Shown here piece after piece: positions 24,013-37,463 of a stretch of 64,000 nt of DNA (position 1 is the first letter of the stretch; each line of letters opens with the position of its first letter). The position numbers and the translations under genes are program-made. This DNA comes from Chalara sp. BL73 (taxonomy: Eukaryota > Ascomycota > Leotiomycetes > Helotiales): contig CAKJVC010000061.1 in assembly GCA_918026815.1 (NCBI GenBank), positions 186,001 to 250,000 of the forward strand, in the 5' to 3' direction. The notes beneath the pieces are model-generated. The model was not told the origin of the DNA. It was given only the letters and a program-made list of their open reading frames with translations, and searched no databases.

Positions 24013-27000
24013 TCACCACATTTCGTCATCATCATGTTCATGGTTATTGCGATCCGACCGTCCATACTGTTGATAATAATCATTCCCTTGCTGCCCATAC
24101 TGGTTGTAGTCCCCATAGCCATTTTCTGAATTGTGCTGTGATGCCCTCGAGTGCGGCCGGTGCCCGTGGCCATCATCGCCTTGGTGGTCATAATCATAAA
24201 TTTGCGAGTCATCCACATAAGTGACGCCTTCCGGTTTTGAGCCTTGGTCGGACTCAGCATATTGTGTGATACCCTAACAGAATCAATCAGCATCTTTTAG
24301 TACAATCAACTAGCTTCATACCTGATGATAATCATATCTATACTGCTCCTCCTGCTCGTGAAGTTGCTGTTCTTGTCGTTGCTGTTCCTCTTGCTCTTTT
24401 CGCCGCCTCTCTGCCTCGGCCTTCTTTTGAGCAGCCGACTGGGGAACTTGCATCTGAGGGTTCATTTGCTGCACTTTCGCCAAGTATGAGTACATGAAGT
24501 TGCTAAGTAAAACTTGACTATACAGAGCTCGTCGTGGGTTTGCAAGTTTTATATGGGCCATCCTGTAAATAGCTCTCTCCTCTAGAATGTTGAACCTCGT
24601 CCAGTTGTAATCTATGTCAGGCTTTAGCTGACGAGGAGGGGGATCTGGTGATAATGTCCGAAGCGAGCTAGCTTTCTTGCTGCCGGATTCACGGTCAGCT
24701 TTCTTTTTGCTGCCAAAGAACGACGAGAACAAGCTATCTTTTTCTTTCTTGGTCTCGCCTCCCGATTTCCGCGAGCTTTCCTTCTTGCGCTCCTCTTGTA
24801 GCTTGTTATCCATGCTATCCCGATCAAGCACTAGGCTTTCTCGTCCTCGAGTGACAGCTGAGTCTACAGCAGACTGCAAGACGTCCAGACGAGCGTTATC
24901 GTGAGATTTGTCCATAGATGTTTTAAGTTTTCCTCGTTTACTATCCTTATGGTCATCTTCCTTCTCCTTCTTCTTGTTCTTTTCTTTCTCATCACTACCC
25001 TTGAACCAACCCCAACTTGGCTTTCTCGATCCCGAGGTCTCGGAGTCATCCTTTTCTTTCTTCGACTTCTTTTCAGACTTCTTTTCGTCTAGCGTAGGTA
25101 TGAACGTAAGAGTATCTGTGCTTGTACCACTTCCTGGAAGCGGTGATGGGCGTTGTGCCATGTTGTTCAAAGATACCTGAGTAGGGCCTGGACTCACAAC
25201 TCGTGGGATAGGTTGCGCATTTGATGAAGATTGGCGGTCTAAGCCAGGGCGTTTACTTGACCTGGCTGGCGGTTCAGGGACAATATCCTGCTGCAGTTGT
25301 GGGGGAGGGGCTTGTGAGGATGATCTTTCAGGAAATTTCTGATGATTCTGCTTGGGAGGTGGTGGATCTGATGCTTCCTCCGGAGGTGGAGGAGTTTCGA
25401 TGATCCTTGGGACAGGAGAGTCATTCCGAGGAAAAGTATTGCTCCTTGGAAGGGAACCTGGGATGGGTGGTGGCGTGCTCATATCCTCCGTGGAACGTCT
25501 CGATACACCACTTTCTACAGTAGCTGGCGAGTCCCTCCTGGCATTCTCGATGCTGGGGGGAGCAGGAGGTTTGTGCTCCAAAGTCGCAACGCGACGCCCC
25601 CCTCGATTTGGTCTTGAGAAATTTTCAGTAGTTGTTGGTTCCGATGATACTTTGATCAGTGGAAATCCCATCTTGGCAGTTTCGCTGGGGGATACCGCAG
25701 GTGATTCTTCTCCATCAGTCTCTGGCCCACGAATAGAACCGGCCCTTTTTGAGAACGGAACTCTCTCCCCCTTTCTCAAACTCCCCCTCCGATATGTTGT
25801 TCGTGTAGACCTTCTTAATCCTACTCCTCCTGGGGCTTGTGGTAATATAGGCATATCCTCATCTGGTTCAGCCTCGGCATTAGAATTTCGACGACTGGTA
25901 GTGTCAAGAGTTAGTTGCTGCATAGCCTTCGAAGGATCCTTAACCAGCGCATCTAACTCTTGCAAATCTGCGATCTTCAGGTCTGGGGTTTGACGTGCGG
26001 AGAGTGATTTCTTCCGCTCCAACTGTTCCGCTCCATCTTTGTAGCCAACGGCACCGCGGCCTCCATCATTGTCGATTTGCCGCGATAGCATAGATTTCTT
26101 TCTCCTTAGCCCACCTCCAGAGCCGGACCGGTCGAGCCCATCTGGCGAAAGTGAAGTTTGTTCTCCGGACCTGCGTTTGATTGTTTGCACGCGGTTCTCC
26201 AGGAACGTTTTAAATTCCATGGGGGCAAGCTCCGGATGTACTCGGGCTGGGACCCAAAAAAGCCTCGATGGGTCGGCTTCGTTGTCATCGCCTGTGGGAG
26301 CCACCGACGGCATCAATGAAACTCCCTGGAATGATGGAAGATCCGGATCGCTCGTGTTCCCAACATCCATGGACATGCGCCGCAATGCCTGCAAATTGCT
26401 AAGTTCTTGTTGAACCGCAGCGGGATTTGATTCATAGTCTATATCATTGAGAGGAAACTGGGCGTATGCCGTGTCAGATGTATTCCGATCTCGCAGCGAC
26501 AAAGACGGCGATAGCTGCCCTTTAGTGTCAAAAGAACTATTCTTCGGGCTTTGCAACATGGCTGGCGATGTGTGCGCCTTCTTCCCTAAAGTCCCATTTG
26601 TGGTTGGCGGAGGTCTCGTCCGAGGGTTCTTGCTTGAATCAAAATGTGTATGACTCTCCTCGGTGGAAGATTCATTCAAGGGTGAGGTTATGAAGCTCAG
26701 CGGCCGCGAATCCCTTTTCGAATAATCATCGTCGCCATACATGTCTCCGATTGCCTCAGTAACGTGGTGACTGGTGTCACTTATCGATAATTGAGCATTG
26801 TGTCCCCTCCGGCTTGCAAAGCTCCCACCTATCTCCCGCGGTCTCGATGAAGTCTGCCAAATAGAGAAGAAGAGTCAGTTACAAAAGCCAGGGTCTGGTA
26901 CAGTCTTTGCAGTTCCTGGATGTGCGACTGGTCCTAAGACCATACAAGCTCGTGTTCAGGATGCACATGCACAAGGCCGAGCAGCCACAAGAGGATCGAT

Positions 27001-27688
27001 TCAGTCCAATATATTGCAGCACTGGTAGTAGAATCTAACGCACCTTCATTGGGAGAAGAGCAGCAGGTCTCCCAGGAATACTCCTCTTTGCTGGGATTGT
27101 GCTAGCAGCAGACGCTTGAGAGGCCTGTTGAAAGGATATATCATGGGGAGCTGATTGTTCGAGGAGTCGAATCGGCGGCTAAATATCGGCTACAGTATAT
27201 TGAGGGTCAAAAAGAGATTGATAGTGAAATGTCCCATAGCATAGTGAGTGAGAGATGTAGTGGTTTGGTATTTTTTGTCCTCTGCTATGGGGGGGGGGGG
27301 GGGGAGGATTCAGGATCAGGCTCAGGGAGCAGGCTGTTCAGGTTTCTGGTTCAGGTTCAGATCCAGGGTAGTGAAAGTCTGGTCTGGTCTGGTTGTCTAT
27401 TGGGATTCTGAGCCCAAGGATGGCTACAATGCGCTAACTCTACTCTTCGCTCTAGGCGGTCGGCGGGCGGTGTTTGCCTTTCGTTAGCGAACAAATAGCC
27501 AACGGCAAACCCCCCTGTTTTGATTTCCCCTTGTCCAGTTAGTAAACTGGAATGGAAGCTGTAGACTGATGCATCAAAGGCCACCACCCAGTAAAATATA
27601 AAGGTACCCAGTCAATACTTACACCGATGTCATCGTTCTCGATTACCCGCCCGCCTGCTCTCCCAACATGGAGCATTCTATCGTACAT
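24013..27688 (-). CDS. Zds1/Zds2-like regulator of PP2A-Cdc55
   Basis: Zds proteins bind PP2A-Cdc55 and affect mitotic exit, polarity and stress signalling in yeast. Exons on the minus strand: 27688-27623, 27178-27044, 26853-24322, 24273-24013; 997 aa. Family marks are the N-terminal DPSRLFWVPARVHPELAP box and the C-terminal Zds_C block (NWTRFNILEERAIYRMAHIK, then LSNFMYSYLAKVQ), separated by a Ser/Pro/Lys-rich disordered region. The last exon is a Tyr/Asp/Gln-rich tail. Exons 1 and 2 are my reconstruction: coding frame continues upstream of the first internal ATG (26742) through SFASRRGHNAQLSISD to an acceptor, and in-phase exons with good donors (GTGCGT, GTAAGT) follow. Exon 1 is least certain, since its intron is 444 bp. 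Confidence 0.85.
27289..27304. repeat. Homopolymer run of 16 G
   Basis: Sixteen consecutive G on the plus strand, immediately followed by about 65 bp of degenerate GGTTCAGG/GGATCAGG units. It lies inside the proposed first intron of the ZDS1-like gene, so it reads as poly-C in the transcript. Confidence 0.9.
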
Positions 27689-27703
27689 GACTAGGCCATA
27701 CAC

Positions 27704-27738
27704 TCATATATATAACTATAACTATATATATACATATA
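27704..27738. repeat. AT dinucleotide-rich tract
   Basis: TATA/ACTATA repeats just upstream of the proposed first exon of the ZDS1-like gene; may be promoter-proximal. Confidence 0.7.
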
Positions 27739-28910
27739 TCCTTCCGATGTTTAGACGCTGGTAAGGGAAGGAAGAGGCTTACTTTGTGAGCACTGCGATG
27801 TCATGTATCTTCAGTCCGTATCTCATATCATGCTTTTAACTTATCTCTCTTATTCCCGTTCTCTTCCTATCACTACTCACCGGTGCTTTTCCTCCTTTTT
27901 TTTCTCTTCTTCTTTTGATTTCGAATCATCAATCTTGATCACAGAGGGCCCCCCACCCGTTTTTAGGCGCTTAAATCAACACGGTGCGGCGCGCTGCTCC
28001 TCCGTGATCAATGCTGCATCTTCCGGAAATAAGCCCCTTCACCTTTTAATTACTTGGATCTCCGGATAATACTTAAGTATATATTTTGCGCGAGGGGAGT
28101 ACACATCATATGATGTACACATTGCTTTCTCCGTGTACACCACATCATATACGCTTCCCCCCGTGCAAAATATCTTGGGTATTTTGTGGCTTGACTTTTG
28201 CTGTAGCTGACCGCTAACATGTCTGGTTCTTCACCATGGCACAACGTTTCATTTAGGGCCACCTCATGCAAGAAACAGCATGCGGGGTAAGGTTCACCCA
28301 TGATTATTTAAGGTTGGAGGCTCAATGCTGCCAATATAAACAAAAAGTACCAAAGCTCATGGAAGCAAACACGCATATACATCTATATATTTTGCCACTC
28401 AGAAGAAGAAATTCGGCTTTCTTTTGGGCGCATGCCAGCAGATCAAGGTATAATAGGCACTAATTTAAGAACTAGATTTGTTTGAGTGCACACATTCGGT
28501 TTTCCGCATGCGACAGATTCCTCTTTTGAGGTATTTAACAATCAACAGCTGGGTCACCGTGACTCCACACGATCAAATTATACACCATCATTTAGCTATG
28601 AGATTTGCTAGAAGGTGAGATTTCTATAGAAACGTTTCGGATAGGTTATTCCCGTCGTTAGTTCGATTTGGTTGTGCCACTGATGTTCGCTTCTGGTTAA
28701 GGATCTAAATAAACTCAGGACGATGAGCCGATGCATGAAGCACTCCTAAACATATATCACATAGAAATATAAAGGATATGTAAATATTTCTATGATAGGG
28801 TATCGTCATCCAAATATCCACAATGCACGCTTTTCATAATTCATTCGTCAGGAATTCCTTTCCTGGTTTCAGATACCATAGCACATGTCATCCACCAGAT
28901 ATTCCATTAT
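27739..28910. other. Promoter region of the ZDS1-like gene and 3' flank of the RasGAP
   Basis: About 1.2 kb without a supported gene. It contains a pyrimidine-rich tract near 27890-27920 and a fold-back structure at 28068-28183 listed separately. Confidence 0.5.
28068..28183. repeat. Imperfect inverted repeat (fold-back element)
   Basis: Two arms of about 50 bp, 28068-28120 and 28133-28183, are imperfect reverse complements around a spacer of about 12 bp. The outer parts share ATATTTTGC followed by a G-rich block, and the inner parts share GTACAC and CATCATAT. The left arm also contains a local palindrome around CATATG. It resembles a small MITE or hairpin-forming element; I cannot identify a target-site duplication. 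Confidence 0.7.
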
Positions 28911-31900
28911 TCAAGCAATAATGAGCTGCGATCGAGTTGTAAGTATGAGAAATATATGATTGGAGTCACACGATACATACCTCGATTAGGCGATCGGTCA
29001 AAACGGTGCATTGCCTATCCTGCTCATTGGGAGAAGGGAATGTAGTTGAGCGCCACAACCCACCAAATCCAATGCCATCTAGAACGTCTTCCAGCATCTC
29101 TTTAGTATCGACCCCACCAGAGAACTTTGGATTAAGTGTCAACGTTTGGAGTAGTTGATGAGCAGAATCTAACGTTGTCACATTCTGACAAGATAACAGT
29201 ACTTCGTCAAGTATCGCGATAATTGGTTCGCATCTTGTGCTGTTTAGCGTGGCACATGGAATCAAGAGGGTATTGCTTACAAATGCAATATCACAGTCGG
29301 TCGCTTTGTAGCAACCCTGTTCAGCCAGAAGAGCAGTCGATTCTGGACAACGTCTTCGACCTGACGAAAGTCAAGAATTCCTATGGCCACATTTAGTAAC
29401 AATTCTTTGTCCTTGATCGTAGCCAAATCAAATAGATCCAGGACTTCATCGGATAATACATTCTCGAGTTGAGCATCAATACCAGCAAGCCACAGAATTT
29501 CTTTTGCTTCCTCTGCAATCGTGGCCCGCGACATCAAAATCCCAAGATAAGGTAAGCAGCTCACGTCTTGCGGGAACTTGACACCTTGTGGTAGGTTGTA
29601 GTGCGTTGTCTCTAGAAAGCTACACAAAACACGAGTGGTGGTTGCTTTTGTCACCGAATCCGTGAGGCCTTTGGCTAAGGTAGCACATACAGCGAACGGA
29701 AAGTTTTCAACGGTAAAGTGTATACCATAGATCTCATCGAGCTGAAACGCTGCATCATCAATCGGTAATCTCCCCTGCAATAGTACTGTTGCCATTCTCC
29801 CTTCCTTGAGATCACCCGACGAGGCGATGTTCGTTAGTACAGCATCAAGGAATAGAACTGTGCAATTGAAAAGTCCCAGAGGAACAAGTCTCACCAGCGA
29901 TATGGCAAGCCAAAACAGCTGTAATCCATATCGTGATGCCGGAGGAAGTTTATCCATCATTTTGGTGAGGGATGTGACAATAGCAATAAGCATCTCGCTA
30001 TCATTATCCTCCATAAAGCGCGTAATGCTATTTCTGAGTGCGACAAGCACTTGATAGAGCAGATCATCGTCGACATCCTCGCGGGCCAGACACCCCATCA
30101 CGGTAAATGCACGAGGCTGGATTGCAGGATTGCTCTGAAATGCTGTGCTAGCTACAAGACTCATCCATCTCGAGCGCCAGGCATTCGACATGTCTATGGT
30201 AGGAGCGGCGATGATGGTAATCTCAGATAGCAGAACCGCTAGAGTTTCTGTTGCACCTAATGCCGGGGCGCCAATATCTTGTAATGGTGGCGCTTCTCGA
30301 AGAGAAGTATGGAAAAGGGAGTCGTGCCGTGAATCAGAAAGAGAGATCAATGATGACTTGAGTTTTGCCACTCTTCCTTCGTCTAAGCTAAATGCGGTAC
30401 ACATTGCGTGGATTGTGTTAATAAGCAGCCTATGGACGACCATTCTTATCTCGGGCGAACCAGTATTTGCTAGCATAGTAACTAGATGGAAGATCTCGGG
30501 AAGGAACAACTGAGCTTGGACACCACTATCAAAGGAGGTGGAAAGACAGAGTCGAAGTAGTACACATATTTCATTCCAGACAGTGTTCTCAGGTAGTTGC
30601 CTTGTTGGACGTAGTGAGGTTCTGTTTAGTGCTTTTCGTAGCCGTGAGAGGAGCTTTCCGCGAATAGTTATGGTACCAAGAGATGAAATTATACTTCCGG
30701 CAATTTCTGTCCGCTCGTCCTCAATTCCAAATCCTATGGCAGCTTTCACAATCTCATCCAAAATGATGTCTATGTACATCTCATCCTGAGATATAGCTGG
30801 CCACACGCTTTGTTCCAAAGTTGCACTGAGAGCAGGATCCGAGATAGCAACCTCAATGAGCTTGCGGAATATGGCCGCAACCTTGTCTTTAGCTTTGTCG
30901 CTATCTAGATCATTTGGAATAATGCTTGTTCGGAGGCCCGGAAGCCACGGGGCCATATATGCTAGACTTAATGGCCGCTGTGAATACGGGAAGCTTTCCC
31001 ATCCAACGAAGAATTCATTCAAGAAGTCTGCAGTGAGTTGTGGTTCTGACTGTGCCAGTTGCTGACTTACATCTACAATGAAACGAGACGGATTCAAGGG
31101 AACACACAGTTCTTAGACTCAATTAGTATTTACATAGTTTAGTAGAGCTTCAGACTCACCCATTGCCGTTATGAATTTTGAGTTTGCTGCAAATTTGAAT
31201 GCACGACATAGTGCACAAAGCAAATTATATGAAGCAAGTCGAAGAATTTGATCAGAGCTGCCCATGTTGGTCAAAGCAATATTGAGCAGGGTGCCTGGGA
31301 CATCTTGTGGCCGCACGAGCCGCTCGAATGACTTCAAAGTTCTGAGCTCCTTACCATACTTGGCTTTGGCACCGCGTATGGCTGAGAGTACGTCGGGTTT
31401 CCTCGGACTGGTGAAATACATGACGATTTTTCCATTTTCCGTACGTAAACCAAATGCCGAATCATCCTCTGTCTGTATAGATGTCGGTGCCTCGTCAATC
31501 TCGGATAGTCTGAAAATATCATTCACTGTGGCATGAAGCCTGAGGCCAGGTACAACTTCTTGTTTCTTGGTTGTAGTGACTTGCACAAATTGGCTACCCA
31601 CTTTGATGACCACCTCAATCTTTCCTTTCGTCTTCGATAATCGAATGATAGGTTGAAACACGTATCTCGTGTCGGTTACAACACTTATAGTTTCTTTCGG
31701 CAGGTGTAGTTGGCTAAGGTGAAAATGAGCTTGGAGGTCTTGTAGGCTTCCAATCAAATGATAATCCACGTTTTTGGGGTGGAACGCGCTAAGCTCGCTC
31801 TTTGCAGAGAGACGTAAGATGCGGCGAAAGCATTTTCTAACGACCATTCTTAACGAAAAGGTCACCATAGTAAGTCAGGGACTCTTACCTGAAAGCACTG

Positions 31901-34900
31901 TTCATGTTGTACACGTATACCCGCGATAATTGCTTTGATAACTCAGTGGGAGTCAGAAGATCCAATTTCCTAAACAATGCATCTTGGGGTTCATTTTGAC
32001 CATTGTAGCAAGTGGCATCTATTAGAATTCCAAATTCACGGTGCCACATACGACTGGCGATCTGGAAAAGTCAGTAGGTCACTGAGTACTTTTAGGCAAC
32101 ATACCTTCAAATAGCCAAAAAGCAGTAGCTCATAGTCTGTTGTCTCAGTATCAATATTTCGGAGGATGATACATATCATAGGTAGCCCATCCTTTTTGGC
32201 TGTCAGATCCATCCAAGTTTGTGATCAAGGAGACTTGCCTTGCTTTCACCCCCATCGTATACCGCTCTAGTGGAGACCAAAGACTCGGTGTTCCTACCTG
32301 CATTGCGAAGCATAAAATGCTGAAATCGTGAATATGACGGTGGGCTATTGGCAGATATTGCAGGTCTGTTCCAGGAGACATCCATTGGCGGTGGGCCCAA
32401 ATTCGTAATTAGCTTGCGAAGGGACTCTAGAATTGGGATTTGGCCTTTGCTGATCTCACCAGGCGGCCGTAAGGATTCTTTTCGTTCTCGAAGCACAAGC
32501 TTTTGTCTAACATGGTCCCAGTGATCGTAGAGAAACCGGTGGAGTGCAACACAGGACCCAAAATCGAAGGACTCGCTCTCCATCAACGGATCAGACACGT
32601 TTGGGGGGGCCTTGACATGTTAGGGTATGTTCCAAATTGAGATCTTTGGTTATTCTTACAGATATCTCCCGTAAAAAGGTTGTCACACGATATATGTTCT
32701 GAGTCAAAAAGTCATTCAGTGGGAACATATAAGGCTCTTTCGCTCCAAACAGCACGTTGTTAGCCAAATTCTGCACGACTTTCGCGATGAGAAGCAGGCC
32801 GCGTCGCATCTCTTTTGAAGGCGCCGAAGTTATCAGACCTTCGGCATCCGGCGCTACAATAGCAGGACAGAAGAAACGGAGAAAAATGAAAGCTCCAACA
32901 GCCGTGAATTTGGCCTCTGGAAATCGTTTCATGACGGCAGAAGAGATCTATGAACTCAGGTTAGCAGATTAACACCGTAAAAAGTTCGTTAACCCTCACA
33001 ATGTTACATATTTTCCGGAAAGAGACAGGAATATGTGAGGCAGAGTTACATATATCGTCAATAAAGACTTTGGTCACCACCCGAAGCTGTAGGGCATTCT
33101 TTTGCAATTCCTCGACAGAGGAGGTCCTCGCAGGGTCAAGCTCAAGATCTAAATCCTTTGATGTCAAAACAAGTCGGTCTATCACAGTTTGTAATGTTGC
33201 CTTAAGGTATGCCGTTCCTTTCCATTTAGCATATACTGATAGCATCTTGGTTGCTACACAGTTCCGACGGAGCAACTCCGCTTCATTTTCTTAGTTGTGC
33301 TGTCAGTCTATGCCTCCAACAATCAGAGATTGCTAAGCCTACCGGTTTCCTCGACTTCATGCTCGATAAGAGCTTCAAGCAACACAAAGCCAAGGCCCCT
33401 GGAGTCAAAAATGTTGAGAAGCGATATCGTCATCTCATCCACTTCAGTACTCGGACAAGCATCGCACAGAGCGATTGTCAGTGCCAAATCATTAGTAAGC
33501 AGCTGGAGGGAATGCATCAGTAACTGGCTTCGCTGGCTATATTTTAGTGAAGCTTACTTCAAGTAGTTCATCATATCGCTCATTCACGGCAGCGTCAGAG
33601 AGATTATTAAATTCTGTCCCTTGGATGAGAATATTGCAAAGAACTTTCACAAATGCAGTGCGTATGTCGAGATCCTCATGGTATCCAATACCTAAGGAAT
33701 GCTTCAAGCCGACATCAATATTAGCACTCAACAGATTCGATAGCGCAGTAATAGCAAGCTCCGGGCTCGCTATAGAGTCTTCAACTCCAGAAGATACCAG
33801 CCGGACCTCTTTTCGACCTATTTCTGCTGTCTCATAATTTAGGAGTGAGAGAAATCGATTAAAGTAAGTATGGAACATCTGTGATTTGAGATCACTGGTG
33901 TCCGCATCTGACTGGCCTTCTGCGGGTTGCAGAGGTAGCCGGTATGTAAGATCTGCAAGCGCCTTTAGACACGCTTTATCCAGCTCCCTCTGAAGACGAA
34001 GAATCTCATCAACCCGGGCACCGGCAGAAATAATTGTATCAACCTTGGGAGAGCCGGGCCGTGCTATCCAACCAAAGATTATCTCCAGGAGCTGGTTTCG
34101 AATACGAACGTCATGTCTCAAATTCAGTAGCTCCTTCTTTTGGGTGACTGTCTCACACAACTGGCAGATCTTGGTTTTCACTCGCAATATACTGGGCCCT
34201 TCCGCAAGATCATCCAGGAAATTCGCGAAGTTGAGAGTAAGTGCCCCGATATCGATCGAGAGAGCAGCGCCTACTTCTGTTGGACCCCCTAGCTTCTCGA
34301 CAATGCTCTTCAGTAAACCTGCGGATTGTTCAGCGAAGATGATGCGGGACTCAATTGATAAAGAAGTATTCGTTCGGGGGCTATCGAACAATAAGCTAAG
34401 CTCACTCTCGAGCATTTCAAACAAAGGTAAGTAAAGGGGTGAAGAAAGCTCTGTAGACAAGATTTCTCTAGTGGTCTCTCGTACTCGAGCATTACCACTA
34501 GCTAGTAGTTGAACGCTTTGCTTCATATATTGGCTCAGCAGAGTCTCATCGAAGCTCTCAGGCAGCATCGCATCGATCCATCTGAGTTCGTTTACGCCAG
34601 GTTCCTCGGGCATAGCCACAGCATGAGCAGAGACACAGATGCCACCTAACGATGCGAGAAATCCCGAATAATTTCTCCACTCAAGCATTGACCTTTCATC
34701 GACTGAGTCTAATGAACGAGAGTATATCTGCCGAGACAGAGGGAGCCATTTTTCAAATACGGTCTCCCAAGCTGTCAGGATACCGGCGGTTGGATGCTGT
34801 ATCCGCCGTAATAGGCTACGCACGCGCTTTTGAAAAGCCACAAGCCCTGTGAAACGGAAATCTTTTGCTGAGATCTCGGAGTAAATCTCTATATTTTGCA

Positions 34901-37463
34901 ATGTACTCGTCGCGGGCTTCAGTGTTCTCTCTTCGGAAAGTCGTGCCTCCTCACAGAGCATCCCTATAGATCTCGTAACGAGCTGACATGTCGAAATATC
35001 GGTAGAGCATAGTGATACAAGAAGTGCGGTCTGAAGTTTTGCGGAAGCAATTGCCTTCTCCGGAATGTCATCATCGTTCGCCAGGAGTTCCTAGGCGCCA
35101 AAAATTAACACAAACACTGTACGTTGTATATTTGTGGCCAATTCGTATGCACCTACAGATATCGTTCTCTGAAGACTAATCCGCGATTTAATATAATCAT
35201 GGATAAAGCTCAGAGCAGATTTCTCATCATTTATAAACCGCAGGAGCTGATCCGAGAGTGTGATAAGCGTGATTGAACTGTGGGAGTAGGCATTAGCTAA
35301 AGTTTGGCATGGCGGTGAATACAATTCAACAATGGCGCAGCAGGCGAGATAAAAGAAGCAAAGTTATAAATCAAAATAACTGACGTCGACTTCCAGAAAT
35401 TGGTCCTGAATTCTGCAGTATTCGAGCCCTTTAGACTACGCCATGATGCCAAACAACCTTCAGTCAGCATTTTCTGAGCAACAATGTTTGAGAGATATCT
35501 GATACGATCATCGTCGGACACTAAATATTCCATTAAGGTCGCAAATGCGCCACCGAAAAATCGTTCCCATTGAGACCCAATTTCGGGTGCTCCTACAAAA
35601 ACTATTGAAGGACATGCATCGAGAAAGAGAAGAATGCTATAAACGGTGTCTAATGAAGTGTTGTTTTCAAGTGGTTTGAGAATGTTGTACTGCTCATCGG
35701 GATAAGGATCTCTTGCATTTGGTGTCTATGAGCACTTAGTAATAGATCGAAGAGCTCAGATGAAACATTACATTAAGCTGACTCCTTATGAACTCAGCGA
35801 CCTTGAGAAATAGTGGCTGGTAATCTTTTGCATTAGTCTGCTTAGCAAAGTGTCGACAAGCAGATATTATTGCGATCTTGAACTCAGTAGGCGCATTCGG
35901 TGCTAGGCAAGTAGGTGCCAGGTTGTCAACGCAGCTGTCGAAATTAAGGTGTGTTAGGCTGACAAAAGTTGCCGTCATTAATGTACTGTCGATTGTAGTT
36001 GCATCCATACCAACTGTGTATTTCCTGAATACAGCCTCTCTTACCTCTTCCTGGACATCTAATGCATAGCTTAAAATTGCGGCATCACTGTCTAGAGTGA
36101 AATGCCTTGCAACTCTCAAAACTGATATTAAACAGTAGATTGCTGTTTCATTTCTGTTTCGCAGGGACTTTCTCAGCATTTCGAGGAATGAAACTTTCTT
36201 GGAAATGCTGCTGCTCTTGACATCGCGCATGTTGCTTGCAACTTCAAACACATCTGGAAGAAGGAATAACAAGGATGTTTGAAACGGAAAGAGCAAAGAC
36301 TTCCTCCTGCCACTGTCAAACATGGTATTTGACATATCGAAAAGAGTCTCAGCGCCACCGTCCAGTCGCCTATGCATTGTGTGTAGATCAACAAACTCAT
36401 CAGGATTCCTCTCAAGCCATCTTGTAACCAGCAATGGCAATACTATTGCCACAGTAGTTTGAAAGGCCTTGCGCAGGTGCAAAAAGCTACCACACAATTC
36501 TTGGATGACAATGCTCAATTTTCGACTATCAACCCAGAACCACGCTATAAGCTGAAGAGTAATGAGAGAACTCCTGTCATCATCTGTAACAGAGCTGCTC
36601 TGACCGGAGCTGATGGTCGCAGGATGGGCTGTACGGAGAGATAACTTCAGATAATCTAACACTCGCGGCCAGTTCGAAAAGGATATATACTCCACAATGC
36701 CACGCGCATGCTCTTCGATAACTTCCGCTTTCTCCAGGAGTAATTTAGACACTTCTGTTCCATCCAGATGACCAGTAACTCCAGAGTTGTTTTCTGTTGC
36801 AAATTTATCTACTGGATGTAGACTACTAGAAGCATCATCTAGTATATTGGATGCAGGTAAGACATAGCTGTCAGAGAGCGGCCTCAGAAACAATTTAACA
36901 GCATCTATTAATCGTTTCACTAGGTCATCTTCTAGAGACTCTGGTGACACATCTCGGACAAGAAGCTTGTTCCTGGATGCTCGCCTTGGTCGAGTGTGAC
37001 GATTTCGTGGATGAGACTTCGTCTTTGAGACAGTCTCTGGACCAGAGCTCTCTGTTTCCGATCCACGAGATTCATCTGCCGAAGCATTTTCTACCAAATT
37101 TATACTCTCCCAATGTTTCAAACAGCAAGCGGCCAAAAGCTCAAGTATATATAATTCTGAGTGTAGCACATGCAGGGGATGTGATTGTATCCCTTTATAT
37201 GGCTTTGACAGCTCTTCTAGTAATTGGACCAACGTTTCAACAACCAATCCAACACAGGAGGTGCTCACTCCAACAATGGTGGTTCGTGTAAGAGCAACGA
37301 CTTCATCATGACTGAAATCATGCGAGGGAGAGCCTGTGCGGTGGGGCAACTATTGCAGGAATCCATATTAGTTTGTTTCTATATTATTTGAAAAGGGTTT
37401 TGGACTCACCCTCGTGGTCAACCTATCTACAAGACTCACTACGAGGTTCGAGTCCCCGTTCAT
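28911..37463 (-). CDS. Neurofibromin/IRA-type Ras GTPase-activating protein
   Basis: Turns off Ras by stimulating GTP hydrolysis, so restrains cAMP/PKA signalling. Fifteen exons on the minus strand: 37463-37410, 37349-35772, 35725-35385, 35277-35157, 35090-33558, 33502-33343, 33289-33000, 32947-32660, 32610-32239, 32191-32105, 32061-31889, 31836-31160, 31111-29281, 29233-28981, 28925-28911; 2590 aa. Central RasGAP domain (about 1210-1520): arginine-finger segment ELLRRNCVATKML and FLRFFCPAIVAP. It is followed by a Sec14-like lipid-binding segment (DGLPMICIILRN, EFGILIDATCYNG) and a PH-like region (KGKIEVVIKVGSQFVQV), the order found in NF1. Long helical flanks surround these. Intron 9 appears to be GC-AG. 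The last exon codes only four residues plus stop. Exons 3-4 and the extreme ends are least certain. Confidence 0.93.

Noticed and set aside
25352..26413. Long plus-strand open frames opposite the ZDS1-like gene
   Set aside because: Shadow frames caused by biased codon use in the Ser/Pro-rich coding strand; no domain.
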